A DNA stretch of 64,000 bases from positions 62,001 to 126,000 of the forward strand of contig JAJQFD010000054.1 in NCBI GenBank assembly GCA_021201335.1, read 5' to 3'. The translations under genes were made by a program, and so were the position numbers. The notes beneath the pieces were generated by a model that had not been told where the DNA came from, did no database searches, and was given only the letters and a program-made list of their open reading frames with translations. Below, piece after piece: positions 44,644-54,293 of the stretch. Origin of the DNA: Bacteroides sp. GTDB taxonomy: Bacteria > Bacteroidota > Bacteroidia > Bacteroidales > Bacteroidaceae. Each line of letters opens with the position of its first letter. Position 1 is the stretch's first letter.

Positions 44644-45978
44644 ATGAATGCAGCAAAGGTATTAGACGATTTGAAAAGAAGGTTCCCGAATGAACCAGAG
44701 TATCATCAGGCAGTAGAAGAAGTTTTATCTACTATCGAAGAAGAATACAACAAACACCCGGAATTTGATAAAGCCAATTTAATTGATCGTCTTTGTATTC
44801 CGGATAGAGTTTACCAGTTCCGTGTAACATGGGTAGACGACAAAGGGAATGTTCAGACAAATATGGGATACCGTGTGCAACATAATAACGCAATCGGCCC
44901 TTACAAAGGTGGTTTACGTTTCCATTCTTCTGTAAACCTCGGAATATTAAAATTCCTTGCTTTCGAACAGGTATTCAAAAACTCACTGACTACTCTCCCG
45001 ATGGGTGGTGGTAAAGGTGGTTCTGATTTTCATCCACGTGGCAAAAGCGCTGCCGAAGTAATGCGCTTCACTCAATCATTCATGCTTGAATTGTGGAGAC
45101 ACATTGGTCCGGATATTGACGTTCCTGCTGGTGATATAGGCGTTGGTGGTCGTGAAATCGGTTTTATGTACGGTATGTACAAAAAACTAACTCGCGAATT
45201 CACAGGTACTTTAACTGGTAAAGGACTTGAATATGGTGGTTCATTGATCCGTCCGGAAGCTACTGGATACGGTACTCTTTACTTCCTCATGGAAATGTTG
45301 AAAACCAAAGGTACCGACCTGAAAGGTAAAGTATGTGCTATTTCCGGTTCAGGTAACGTAGCTCAGTATGCTGCCGAAAAAGTATTGGAACTGGGTGGTA
45401 AGGTTGTTACATTATCTGACTCTGACGGTTATATTTACGATCCGGATGGTATCGATCGCGAAAAGCTGGACTACATCATGGAATTGAAGAATCTTTACCG
45501 TGGCCGTATCCGTGAGTATGCTGAACAATATGCTTGCAAATATGTGGAGGGTGCTAAACCATGGGGTGAAAAATGTGACGTTGCCCTTCCATGTGCTACT
45601 CAGAATGAATTGAATGGCGATCATGCTAAACAACTTCTTGAAAACGGTTGTATCGCAGTAGCCGAAGGTGCAAATATGCCTTCAACTCCGGAAGCTATCA
45701 AAGCATTTCAAGAAGCTAAAATTCTTTATGCACCCGGCAAAGCTGCCAATGCCGGTGGTGTAGCTGTTTCTGGTTTGGAAATGACTCAGAACTCATACAG
45801 ATTGAGCTGGAGTAGAGAAGAAGTAGATGCTAAATTAAAATCAATTATGCAGAATATCCATCAAGCTTGTGTACAATACGGCACTGAAGAAGACGGTTAT
45901 GTAAACTACGTGAAAGGTGCAAACGTAGCCGGCTTTATGAAAGTAGCCAAAGCAATGATGGCTCAAGGAATTGTATAA
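44644..45978 (+). CDS. gdhA: Glutamate dehydrogenase
   Basis: 444 residues, the hexameric small type. Signatures: FRVTWVDDKGNVQTNMGYRVQHNNAIGPYKGGLRFH (substrate Lys), LPMGGGKGGSDFHPRGKS (catalytic Lys), PAGDIGVGGREIGFMYG, EATGYGTLYF, the dinucleotide motif CAISGSGNVAQYAAEK and ANAGGVAVSGLEMTQNS. Such enzymes in Bacteroidales use NADP(H) or both coenzymes and assimilate ammonium into glutamate. Monocistronic with its own promoter and terminator. Confidence 0.97.
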   Translation: MNAAKVLDDLKRRFPNEPEYHQAVEEVLSTIEEEYNKHPEFDKANLIDRLCIPDRVYQFRVTWVDDKGNVQTNMGYRVQHNNAIGPYKGGLRFHSSVNLGILKFLAFEQVFKNSLTTLPMGGGKGGSDFHPRGKSAAEVMRFTQSFMLELWRHIGPDIDVPAGDIGVGGREIGFMYGMYKKLTREFTGTLTGKGLEYGGSLIRPEATGYGTLYFLMEMLKTKGTDLKGKVCAISGSGNVAQYAAEKVLELGGKVVTLSDSDGYIYDPDGIDREKLDYIMELKNLYRGRIREYAEQYACKYVEGAKPWGEKCDVALPCATQNELNGDHAKQLLENGCIAVAEGANMPSTPEAIKAFQEAKILYAPGKAANAGGVAVSGLEMTQNSYRLSWSREEVDAKLKSIMQNIHQACVQYGTEEDGYVNYVKGANVAGFMKVAKAMMAQGIV

Positions 45979-46007
45979 GAAATAACTACCACAAATACAT
46001 CTTTTTA

Positions 46008-46050
46008 AAAAGGGCTTGTCCACTATGGTTGGGAGACAGGCCCTTTTTTC
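46008..46050 (+). terminator. Rho-independent terminator after gdhA
   Basis: GGGCTTGTC / GACAGGCCC stem (one G-T pair, extended by AAA/TTT) with a 14-nt loop, then TTTTTT. Confidence 0.88.
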
Positions 46051-46061
46051 TTACGATCTTA

Positions 46062-46403
46062 TCATCTAACAGGTAACGCTTCTGAGTTTTTCTGCACTTT
46101 AGATTTAACTTCCTCCAGAATATATCGAATAGACGACTGATCTGCCGCCGGATTCTCCAATGTTTCCTTGATTACTTCCACCACATATTCATACCCGGGT
46201 TCATAGTTGAACCCTTCAATCTCCTGATAAAGGTATTCCCAGTTTGTTTGTCCGTCTCTTTTAACTATCAGACATTCCATTGGGGCTACTCCCACACAAT
46301 CACCCCGTTGAGAAGCAATCGTAAAGGTTTCCATACGTTGATTGTTTTTACAAGCACCCAACAACAAGGCTATTGCCATAAGGCTAAAAATAAATTTATG
46401 CAT
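46062..46403 (-). CDS. DUF4377 lipoprotein (113 aa)
   Basis: Lipobox LLGAC (Cys about 18). The mature part has the DUF4377 layout: TFTIASQRGDCVGVAPMECLIVKRDGQTNWEYLYQEIEGFNYEPGYEYVVEV, i.e. a C-x-G-V-A-P-M-E-C-L motif with two Cys and a following strand. This domain is found beside HslJ/META-type envelope proteins; function unknown. Convergent with gdhA across the terminator. Confidence 0.88.
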   Translation of the reverse strand: MHKFIFSLMAIALLLGACKNNQRMETFTIASQRGDCVGVAPMECLIVKRDGQTNWEYLYQEIEGFNYEPGYEYVVEVIKETLENPAADQSSIRYILEEVKSKVQKNSEALPVR

Positions 46404-46952
46404 ATCAAATCGTTTTATATTTATCTATACGTTACATATAACTATTAAAAGAACGTGTGGAAGATAAATTTGTTTACTCATTTTCCTTTATGCCGCCATA
46501 CAAATGGCTAATTATATGAGATCTCCTCTCACATGAATATAAAAATAGATATCAAAAGAAATAGATCTGAATTTTTCAAAATCTAATCTAAGAATATATT
46601 TGACATTATTTTTTAAATAAAACAGCATAAAAGGGTAAAAAGACCTATTGATTATCAGCTACTTAGAAAAGCAAAACAAAGGTATATAACTAAAGGGTGC
46701 CAAGGTATATAACTAAGCATGCCTTAGGTGTATAACTAAGCACTCTCTAGTTATATACCTAAGCATTCCATAATTATGAACTATATAAAGATCATTACAA
46801 TCATGTGTGTTAACATGGAAATTCAAAGCCATGCAAGATTCGTTACTCAACCGATACAACTATTTTTGGTTGGATAAATTCATTCATTTCTTAGGAAGAT
46901 GGATATATTTGCCAATGATTAACAATATTTTTATTCTTCAACACTTTAACTA
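46404..46952. other. Intergenic region upstream of GH43 (549 bp)
   Basis: Contains the 23-bp repeat array at 46681-46772; otherwise AT-rich with no gene visible. Confidence 0.5.
46681..46772. repeat. 23-bp tandem array with palindromic cores
   Basis: Four units begin at 46681, 46704, 46727 and 46750, exactly 23 bp apart. Cores: GGTATATAACTAA, GGTATATAACTAA, GGTGTATAACTAA, GTTATATACCTAA. The fourth is best read as an inverted copy (TAGTTATATACC), and the unit itself is near-palindromic. Perfect small stems occur between units: CTAAG/CTTAG around CATGC and TATAACTA/TAGTTATA around AGCACTCTC. No sequence similarity to the array at 34273-34386, but the same architecture. Confidence 0.85.
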
Positions 46953-48513
46953 ATGAAAAAGAATCTCTTGCCTGTATGCTGCATGGTCCTCCTTATTTTA
47001 TCAGGATGCAGCGGATCAAAGAAAAAAAACCACAACCCAAAAGGAGGAAACTACATTCACCAATCCGGTTATTTATTCGGATGTGCCCGATATAGATGTT
47101 ATAAGGGTTGGCGATAATTATTTTATGGTAAGCACTACTATGCACATGTCGCCGGGTGCGCCTATCATGCATTCCAAAGATATGGTGAATTGGAAAATCA
47201 TCAGCTATGTGTACGATGAATTGCATGAAAGTCCCCGCAATAACCTGGAAGAAGGAAATATCTACAGTCGCGGACAATGGGCCGCTTCTCTCCGTTATCA
47301 TAACGCCACATTCTATGTTTTCTTTGGCACAGGCAACAAATCGTACACTTATACCACTCAAGATCCTTTCGATAAATGGGATCAGAAATTGGTTATCGAT
47401 GAATACCTGCACGATGCTTCTATGTTGTTTGATGACGATGGCAGGATTTACCTTGCTTACGGCGCAGGACACGTACGAATCATCGAATTCATGGAAGACC
47501 TTTCCGGTATTAAGAAAGATGGCCTGAATGTAGAAGTTATTTCGGGTGATCCGCCGGGATTATTGGAAGGTGTTCACTTCTACAAATACGGTAAAACCTA
47601 TTACATGACTTTCATCTGGTGGCCCAAAGGTGGTATCCGTACACAGCTTTGTTACCGCTCCGATCAGGTGAGTGGACCGTATGAAATGAAACAAATCCTG
47701 TCCGACGATTACAATCTTCCTAATCATGGGGTAGCACAAGGCTGTTTTATTGATACGAAAAACGGTGAATGGTATGCCATGCTGTTTCAAGACCACGAAG
47801 GAGTAGGCCGTGTACCGATTTTAATGCCTTGTCGCTGGATAGACGGTTGGCCCATGCTGGGCGATGAAAACGGAAAAGTGCCTCATACAATGAAGGTACC
47901 TGTACAGGGTTATACTGATAAAACGGCAATTGTAGTCAGCGATCATTTCGACCAAGGGCCTAAACTGGGACTAACCTGGCAATGGAATCATAATCCGGAT
48001 AATTCGTTATGGTCGCTCACCGAACGTCCCGGCTATCTTCGCCTTAAAACAGGCAAAGTAGTGAAAGACGTATTTGAAGCACGAAATACCCTGACTCAAC
48101 GCACCGAAGGGCCGACATGCAGCGGCACCATTGCTTTAGACGTTTCAAAGATGAAGGATGGAGACCATACTGGACTTGCTGCTTTCTGCTCGGAACCGGG
48201 AACTATATCCATTGTACAGGAGAAAGACAAAAAATATGTGATAATGACAGATCGGGGTGTAGAGAGAGCACGCACAACACTTCATCAGGACCATATATAC
48301 TTAAAGATGGTTTGTGATTTTACTACCGATGATGCTGTGTTTTTATATAGCTTAAACGATAAAGAATGGACACAGCTGGGTGATAAGTTTCACATGATCT
48401 TCAGCATGGCTCATTTTACCGAAAATAAATTTGCCATCTTCAATTACGCAACCCAAACCGCGGGTGGATACGTGGATGTAGATTTCTTCCGATATGAAAA
48501 ACCGGAACAGTAA
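46953..48513 (+). pseudogene. GH43 beta-xylosidase/arabinofuranosidase-type lipoprotein, frameshifted
   Basis: ATG 46953 opens a lipoprotein signal (MKKNLLPVCCMVLLILSGC, lipobox LSGC). The frame breaks in an A8 run at 47022-47029; with seven A it reads GSKKKTTTQKEETTFTNPVIYSDVPDIDVIRVGDNYFM and continues to 48513, about 520 residues. GH43 propeller residues: base Asp in DVPDIDVIRV, DASMLFDDDGRIYLAYG (transition-state Asp) and acid Glu in LLEGVHFYKYGKTYYM. A C-terminal lectin-like beta-sandwich (about 330-515) is the XynB-type GH43 C2 domain. It would attack arabinose- or xylose-containing glycans. As written, only the 26-residue signal region plus a nonsense tail is translated. Confidence 0.88.
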
Positions 48514-49022
48514 AGAAAGATGGAAGGCGAATGATGCGTTCCATCTTCTTTTCAGGGAGTAGTTAAATAAAATTAGTTTATTACGAACCTAATAAAATCA
48601 TACATTTACTGTAGAGCTATTTGAAGCCATGAAAAAACAACCAGCTAAAGCTTTTTACTATCTGATTAAACTTTATCTTTCTAATAATTATTTCATTCCC
48701 TCAAAATAATTTGATATCTTCGCGCCATCATTCATGCAGCAACGATCAAGCTCCCATCAAACTCAGAAGAGAAAAGGGTATTAATCGCTGCTCTAAATTT
48801 CTTTCCAGATTATTTTGATCAATATCTGTAACCTCGTAAGTCTTTCAGCACAACACTTTTTAGTTTTACCATAGTCCTACCATTCGGAACTCATAAATTT
48901 CTTATTAATATCTTTTATCCACTTCTATTTTTATAGTAGTGCTAATATGATTTTATAAAGAACAGGGATTTTTTTAGGTCTCTGTTGATAATAAATATAG
49001 TGAATAACTAAAAATTAACTTT
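48514..49022 (+). other. Intergenic region upstream of the TolB-like lipoprotein (509 bp)
   Basis: Holds the GH43 terminator (48516-48553), a possible -7 variant TATCTTCG (48716-48723) and a hairpin AACAGGGA/TCTCTGTT (48961-48986) about 37 nt before the lipoprotein ATG. If the -7 is used, the leader is about 300 nt. A 26-codon frame near 48629 lacks supporting features. Confidence 0.45.
48516..48553 (+). terminator. Rho-independent terminator after GH43
   Basis: AAGATGGAA (48517-48525) / TTCCATCTT (48539-48547) perfect 9-bp stem, then CTTTTC. Confidence 0.65.
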
Positions 49023-50633
49023 ATGAAGAAACATTTATGTTCCTTATTACTTGTTGTAAGTATCTTAATTTCCGGTTGTCAGGAATCTGACATAGCCGGA
49101 TACGAGACAGAGGTTCAAACCAGAGTAAATAATCCTATTTTCAAGGGAAAACTTGTCTATCATAATTATACAAGTTATGAAGCAATGGATGCCAAACTAT
49201 GGCTTTATGATTTTAGTACAGGACCGTTAGAAGAAATTAGCAGGACGTGGAATATACGCCATCCCATGAATGCCCATTTCTCTCCTGATGGAAGAACGAT
49301 TGTTTTTATGGGAATTGGAGATACCGATTCGTGGGATATATTCTCATACGATTTATACGGAAAGGAAGAACCTATCAACCTGACAGCTCAATCCACTCTC
49401 CGGGAAGAAGATCCAAAATTCTCTCCGGATGGGAAAAAGATTGTATTTAAGAGAGACCTTAGACTGGCAGAAATGAATCTGAGTACCCGAAGTATTACTA
49501 TGTTAACAGACGGTGATAAAGAATATTCAATGCCTTATTACAATTATAACGGAACCGAGGTGATTTGTTCTGAAGGAGGGAAAGAGATGTCGTCTATTGT
49601 TGCTGTGAATGTGAAAACAAAAGAAATCCGAATCATTTGCAATGAACCGGGAGTACAGGATTATTATCCGATAAATGCCGATAAAGAATCTTTTTTCTAT
49701 TCGCGGGGATATAGCTCTTCAAACAGGGTAGATCAGGTATACCGTGGTTTTTGGAACGGCCGTCCAGGGATTAGCCTTCCTTTTAATGAAAGCAATGCTG
49801 ATTATTCGGACGCTTATCCTGTAGATGATGAATGGTTGGTGATATCGAGCACCAGAGCGGGAAGCAAAGGTGGCTATGATCTTTATTTGGCAAATGTATC
49901 AACCGGAAGCATTCAGTCATTATCAGACTACCATTCAGGGATTAATTCGTCCAAAAATGAACTAGGAGCAGCGGTTTACATGAAAAAAGCCAATGAGCCA
50001 GTCAGTAATATAAATTTAACTCACAATGGTAAGTGTTATTATGCTTCTGTAGATTTGGAAGAAAACCAGGAATTTGAAATACCACAGGTTGTAAATCCGG
50101 CAACTGCTTACAACAGAGATTTTATGGAATACAACCCTGCTACTGGAAATTTTGTATTCAAAGGCGAATCCGGCACCTGGGAAATATTTTATTATCCAAA
50201 ATATAATTACATCTGGGTAGCTAAATGGAGTGCGGTTGACCCCGAAGCCTATTGGATCATTGGTAGTGGCTTTTCAAGTGCACCTAAGTGGTATAACTCA
50301 TTCAATTCTTTAGGTTGGGATCTGAAGGATGAACGGCAAGTTGCATATATGAAACGTATTGGAAACAATAAATATCAGGCATCTATCTATTTATCGAATC
50401 AAACCGAATGGGGATTCGACATTAAAATGTATGGTAAAAGAAGCTGGTCTGCAAAATATGCCATTTTCGCCAATAGTCGCTTGAAAGGAGACACCAAAGG
50501 AATGAAAGTTGCCGGAAAAGATAAAGCCGATATTGTGATGGACAAAGGTTTTAAGCCCGGATATTTCCTGGTGACAGTTGATCTTTCGTCAGGTCTAAAA
50601 AAAGCGGTAGTTGATTTTAAACGTATAAAATAA
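49023..50633 (+). CDS. TolB-like beta-propeller lipoprotein with SusE/F-like C-terminus
   Basis: 536 residues with lipobox LISGC (about 20). Residues about 40-325 contain TolB/PD40 propeller repeats, e.g. NAHFSPDGRTIVFMG, DPKFSPDGKKIVFKRD, YSMPYYNYNGTEVICSEGG. Residues about 340-536 (FEIPQVVNPATAYNRDFMEYNPATGNFVFKGESGTWEIFYY..., YLVTVDLSSGLKKAVVDF-like end) resemble the beta-sandwich surface starch-binding modules of SusE/SusF-type proteins; the match is by style. It probably sits on the outer surface binding glycan, close to but convergent with the PUL. Function unproven. Confidence 0.65.
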   Translation: MKKHLCSLLLVVSILISGCQESDIAGYETEVQTRVNNPIFKGKLVYHNYTSYEAMDAKLWLYDFSTGPLEEISRTWNIRHPMNAHFSPDGRTIVFMGIGDTDSWDIFSYDLYGKEEPINLTAQSTLREEDPKFSPDGKKIVFKRDLRLAEMNLSTRSITMLTDGDKEYSMPYYNYNGTEVICSEGGKEMSSIVAVNVKTKEIRIICNEPGVQDYYPINADKESFFYSRGYSSSNRVDQVYRGFWNGRPGISLPFNESNADYSDAYPVDDEWLVISSTRAGSKGGYDLYLANVSTGSIQSLSDYHSGINSSKNELGAAVYMKKANEPVSNINLTHNGKCYYASVDLEENQEFEIPQVVNPATAYNRDFMEYNPATGNFVFKGESGTWEIFYYPKYNYIWVAKWSAVDPEAYWIIGSGFSSAPKWYNSFNSLGWDLKDERQVAYMKRIGNNKYQASIYLSNQTEWGFDIKMYGKRSWSAKYAIFANSRLKGDTKGMKVAGKDKADIVMDKGFKPGYFLVTVDLSSGLKKAVVDFKRIK

Positions 50634-50932
50634 AAGGCTATTCTCCATTCCTAGCGGGAATTTCCAATGGAAACCGCCCGTTCCTTATTATCCCTATGGG
50701 AAGAAACAGAAAGAAGGTGCCCCTCTTGTGAGCACCTTCTCATCTGAAAATAAACAATCTATTAACCTTAAAAAACTAATAAATTACAGACCTAAGTATG
50801 TCATTCGTATTAATTTAAACTATTATTTATATACGCATTCGTATTCAAAATCGATTGGCTATGTAAGTTTATTACATTTCTATAATTAGTATAGGCTGCC
50901 CGTACGATAAGTATATTCTACATATAGTCTAA
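50634..50932. other. Convergent intergenic region at the PUL end (299 bp)
   Basis: Contains hairpin AGAAGGTGC/GCACCTTCT (50712-50740), which read on the minus strand is followed by TTTCTGTTTCTT and may end the PUL transcript. AT-rich remainder, no gene. Confidence 0.45.
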
Positions 50933-51997
50933 CTATTTTATATTATAGAAGGTTATCTCACACAAGCTATTATTCCCAGCTCTGTTTGTATCGGGTAAAA
51001 TCAACTTAATATAGCGGGAAGTATAACTCTTATCCTGCAACCACCATTCAAGAGGTAATGTTCTTATGGAAGCACTTAAATCCTCAAATTCAAAAGCATC
51101 GATCTTTGTAAATGATTCATCTTCCATGGTCACCCCATCTTCGGATTTCTCAGAAATATAAATTTCAACTGTCCGTGTATCCGAATAACCGGAACGACGC
51201 CACACCTGGGCTTTATTAAACTCTTTCATTTCCTTCATATCTATCAAAAACACATAAGGTGGTGGAGAAGAAGTACCCCAGTTATTATGCCAGAAGGTAG
51301 ATAAAGACCCATCAATAATCCGGGAGGCAGGATAATACGGGTATTGATCGGAAGCTGAAACTGTCCATCCCGATTTACTTAATTCATTTACAGCATAGTT
51401 TGCATAAATCTTTATCGGGTCGGATGTTATATCAAATTTCCCATCCGCCGGACTGGTGGTTATTTCCACAACTCCTTTAGATACGGGGGTCACTATCCCG
51501 TTTTCATCCACGGTTGCAATAGAAGGATTGGATGATTTATAAATCAAATTCCGGTTATTAGCTTCGATAGGATATGCGGTAAAATGTGAAGAAACATTAT
51601 AGGTCGCATCCTCCGGAACTATCACATATTCACCGTTGGTGGTAATGGAACTTACATATTCAAATACCTCAACGGTATACTTGGCATTTATCCAGGAATT
51701 TCCCTGAGGGCCAACGACCAAAAGTGATGCTATACCTGCTCCATTCCCGGTTATTAATCCATCATTGCTTACAGAGAATATATTCGTATTGGAAGAATAG
51801 AATTTGACGGTCTGACCGGGAGGAGCTGTCTCTACCGTTACTTGGAATGTGTCATCCTTATCCAGTTGAATCACATCTTCAATACCGGGGATTTTTATCG
51901 ACTGTACATCCTGAACTGGGTCATCATCATCCGAACACCCTACCAAAAGAAAAAGAGGGATTGTGATAAAAAGTAAAACTTTATATGGTGTTTTCAT
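50933..51997 (-). CDS. Surface lipoprotein with Big2-like and discoidin (F5/8 type C) domains
   Basis: 354 residues, lipobox LLVGC. Two Ig-like Big2 modules (about 30-115, with IFSVSNDGLITGNGAGIASLLVVG; and about 118-205, with PSIATVDENGIVTPVSKGVVEITT) are followed by an F5/8 type C/CBM32-like domain (about 210-354; SASDQYPYYPASRIIDGSLSTFWHNNWG, RYIKLILPDT). Such proteins end PULs as surface glycan-binding proteins. Last gene of the locus. Confidence 0.85.
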   Translation of the reverse strand: MKTPYKVLLFITIPLFLLVGCSDDDDPVQDVQSIKIPGIEDVIQLDKDDTFQVTVETAPPGQTVKFYSSNTNIFSVSNDGLITGNGAGIASLLVVGPQGNSWINAKYTVEVFEYVSSITTNGEYVIVPEDATYNVSSHFTAYPIEANNRNLIYKSSNPSIATVDENGIVTPVSKGVVEITTSPADGKFDITSDPIKIYANYAVNELSKSGWTVSASDQYPYYPASRIIDGSLSTFWHNNWGTSSPPPYVFLIDMKEMKEFNKAQVWRRSGYSDTRTVEIYISEKSEDGVTMEDESFTKIDAFEFEDLSASIRTLPLEWWLQDKSYTSRYIKLILPDTNRAGNNSLCEITFYNIK

Positions 51998-52081
51998 ATT
52001 CTTAAAAAGATTTTAATTATGAATTTGCATACTTCGTACGGATGATATCCGTACGAAGTATACTTTTAAATCAGTTTATTA

Positions 52082-53251
52082 TCATGGGCATCTAACACCT
52101 TCCACCCAAGTAATTGTTCTCAATCCAATGGCATCATATCCATGTCCGGTATAGTCAACAACGATATGTTTATTTTCATCATCTTCCCATGAATTGAACT
52201 TCCAATAAGCCAGCAAATCTTCTGCATTAGAAGGAACAGCACATATATTACTTGCAATTTCTGCTTCGGTCAAGGCTCGTGTCCATACACGGGCTTCACT
52301 AATATTTCCTTTCAACGTACGTCTGGTTGAATTACTAGTTGTACCAATATAGAATGATATTTGACTACTGCTGTTTTTAGATCCGTCGAAAATGTTGATC
52401 GGTCCCCGGTTACCATCAATATATGCATTTAAACGACCATTGATATAGAGAGAGATCCGTGCCCCGTCGTAAGTTACGGCCACATGTACCCATTGACTAG
52501 GAGGTATAGCCTCTACACTGGATACCGGATATGCACCTCCTGCTAATTGGAGATAATCTTTCGGTATTTTCACATCACCCAGGCGGAGAAGGAAGTTTTC
52601 CTCACATCCCATAATGGAACTGATGTATGGATCACTATTCTGGAAATCATCCACAAAGATTCTTGCTTCCATGGTGATTTGCGACATAGCAGATAAATCT
52701 CTTCCCGGATCAGAACTGAAATCTACATAGAAATAGTTACCATTCAATACAGCAGCCTTGGTTATAATCGTTTTATTAATGATAAGATACACCACCCGGG
52801 ATGCTTCCAGAATGGGTAAACTACCTTCCTGAACGTCTGTAATTTCCACAGGAAGACAGAACGTGTCTTCATCCTTAAATGATTCTACGGATTTGATATT
52901 CAGGTAAAAAGGTTCCGAAGCATATTTATCCTGTTCAATTAGAGCGGTTTTAGCTTCGAATGTATAAACATCACTGGGTAATACTTGGTAGTTGGTTCCA
53001 TTCTCCCGGTTATATTTCTCCACCAATGCTTCATTCACCCGCACACCTACCTTGGTATTTTCGGTAACTTTGGTTGAAGCTCTTACACTCAATCCTATAT
53101 TTGTGGCTTCTTCCAGTGAATATTTCATAACAGGCGAAACATCCGTTCCAGTGAAATAAATCACATCCTGAAAGTCTTCGGCATTATCGCATGAAATAAA
53201 TAAGCCGGATAATAAAAAGAAGGCCCACAAGTGTTTTATTATAGTTTTCAT
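52082..53251 (-). CDS. DUF1735 and LamG domain lipoprotein
   Basis: 389 residues from ATG 53251; the longer reading (53278) adds MFNSIKWII before a good signal and is unlikely. Lipobox LFISC. DUF1735 (about 25-150: VSPVMKYSLEEATNIGLSVRASTKVTENTKVGVRVN) is followed by a LamG/concanavalin-type domain (about 165-385: MEARIFVDDFQNSDPYISSIMG, WVHVAVTYDGARISLYINGRLNAYIDG, GNISEARVWTRALTEAEI). This pair of domains is typical of GH18-containing N-glycan loci, where it binds glycan at the surface. Confidence 0.88.
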   Translation of the reverse strand: MKTIIKHLWAFFLLSGLFISCDNAEDFQDVIYFTGTDVSPVMKYSLEEATNIGLSVRASTKVTENTKVGVRVNEALVEKYNRENGTNYQVLPSDVYTFEAKTALIEQDKYASEPFYLNIKSVESFKDEDTFCLPVEITDVQEGSLPILEASRVVYLIINKTIITKAAVLNGNYFYVDFSSDPGRDLSAMSQITMEARIFVDDFQNSDPYISSIMGCEENFLLRLGDVKIPKDYLQLAGGAYPVSSVEAIPPSQWVHVAVTYDGARISLYINGRLNAYIDGNRGPINIFDGSKNSSSQISFYIGTTSNSTRRTLKGNISEARVWTRALTEAEIASNICAVPSNAEDLLAYWKFNSWEDDENKHIVVDYTGHGYDAIGLRTITWVEGVRCP

Positions 53252-53284
53252 TATTATCCATTTAATTGAATTAAACATCCTAAA

Positions 53285-54271
53285 TTATCTGACTGCCGGA
53301 TTCATTATCTGCACAGCTTCCCGCAAATATCTATAATCCAAATCTGGATGGGCATATTCATATTCCATGTGATAAGTACCGCATCCGCCTTTCCTCATCC
53401 GCTTACCATCTACCATGGGATGGAAAAGAGCCATTCCCTTCAATGAATTCATTACAATCGTTTCACCATTTTTATCTTTATGTTCATAGCTAGAAGTTCC
53501 CCCTGTTCGCCAATAACTTTCAAAATTCTCGGCGAAGACATATTGCTCCGGCTTCCAGCCTTTGTTTAATGCACTATTAAAGCGATTTTGAAGGTCGGTA
53601 TCACCATAAGAAGCATAAGCTTGTACAATTCCATAATCAAATAACTCAGCCAGCTCGCGATGTACAGCATAAGGTACACCATCAATCAGTAACAGCTTCC
53701 CTGTTCCCGAAGCCGGACCAAAGTATTCACTCAATCCCAGGACAAAATCACGCATTAACTCATTATCATGTCCTACGAGAGGTCCTACTCCACCAAAACC
53801 GGGTTCATAATCCAAGTCAATCCCGTCATAGTTATACTTATACATGGTATCTGCCAATGCTTTCGCATAAAGTTGTACACCTTCAGTGGTTGCCTCAAAT
53901 GGTTCCGGTACTTCATGAGCAAAAATGGTATACGTAACTTTGGTGCCTAATACTTCCTGTACATATTTCAAATCTGCTTTCTGGATATCATCCAGGTTGT
54001 TATATCTTCCCCAGATGGATACAATATCCACACTATCCGGAATAGCTTTCAGGCGAGAAACCATGGATGGTCCTTTGGCTGTCCATCCACCAAACCAGCC
54101 AAAAGCTATCTGACGTTCGGACATAATACTTTTATATGCTCTCAGATCCCGGAAATACTCTTCTCCACGTTCAATAGGAAATTGAACATTCACCGTTTCA
54201 TTTTCCGTCCAGTCGTCACAGGAAATGAAAGGAATGAATAACAGCAATAGGATGTATTTTATATTTTTCAT
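53285..54271 (-). CDS. GH18 endo-beta-N-acetylglucosaminidase-type lipoprotein
   Basis: 328 residues from ATG 54271 (a TTG two codons upstream is less likely). Lipobox PFISC. The GH18 motif DxxDxDxE reads YDGIDLDYEPG with the catalytic Glu near residue 155; other barrel motifs are IAFGWFGGWTAKG and VSIWGRYNNL. The small size and absence of chitin-binding modules, plus the SusCD/DUF1735 context, fit the BT_3987-type endoglycosidases that cut the chitobiose core of N-glycans. Substrate is inference. 33 bp upstream of the DUF1735 gene in the same unit. Confidence 0.88.
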   Translation of the reverse strand: MKNIKYILLLLFIPFISCDDWTENETVNVQFPIERGEEYFRDLRAYKSIMSERQIAFGWFGGWTAKGPSMVSRLKAIPDSVDIVSIWGRYNNLDDIQKADLKYVQEVLGTKVTYTIFAHEVPEPFEATTEGVQLYAKALADTMYKYNYDGIDLDYEPGFGGVGPLVGHDNELMRDFVLGLSEYFGPASGTGKLLLIDGVPYAVHRELAELFDYGIVQAYASYGDTDLQNRFNSALNKGWKPEQYVFAENFESYWRTGGTSSYEHKDKNGETIVMNSLKGMALFHPMVDGKRMRKGGCGTYHMEYEYAHPDLDYRYLREAVQIMNPAVR

Positions 54272-54293
54272 AATCAATTATTTTACCTGGTTA

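Noticed and set aside
48629..48709. 26-codon frame in the GH43/TolB-like intergenic region
   Set aside because: Short, no promoter or coupling evidence, no recognisable features.
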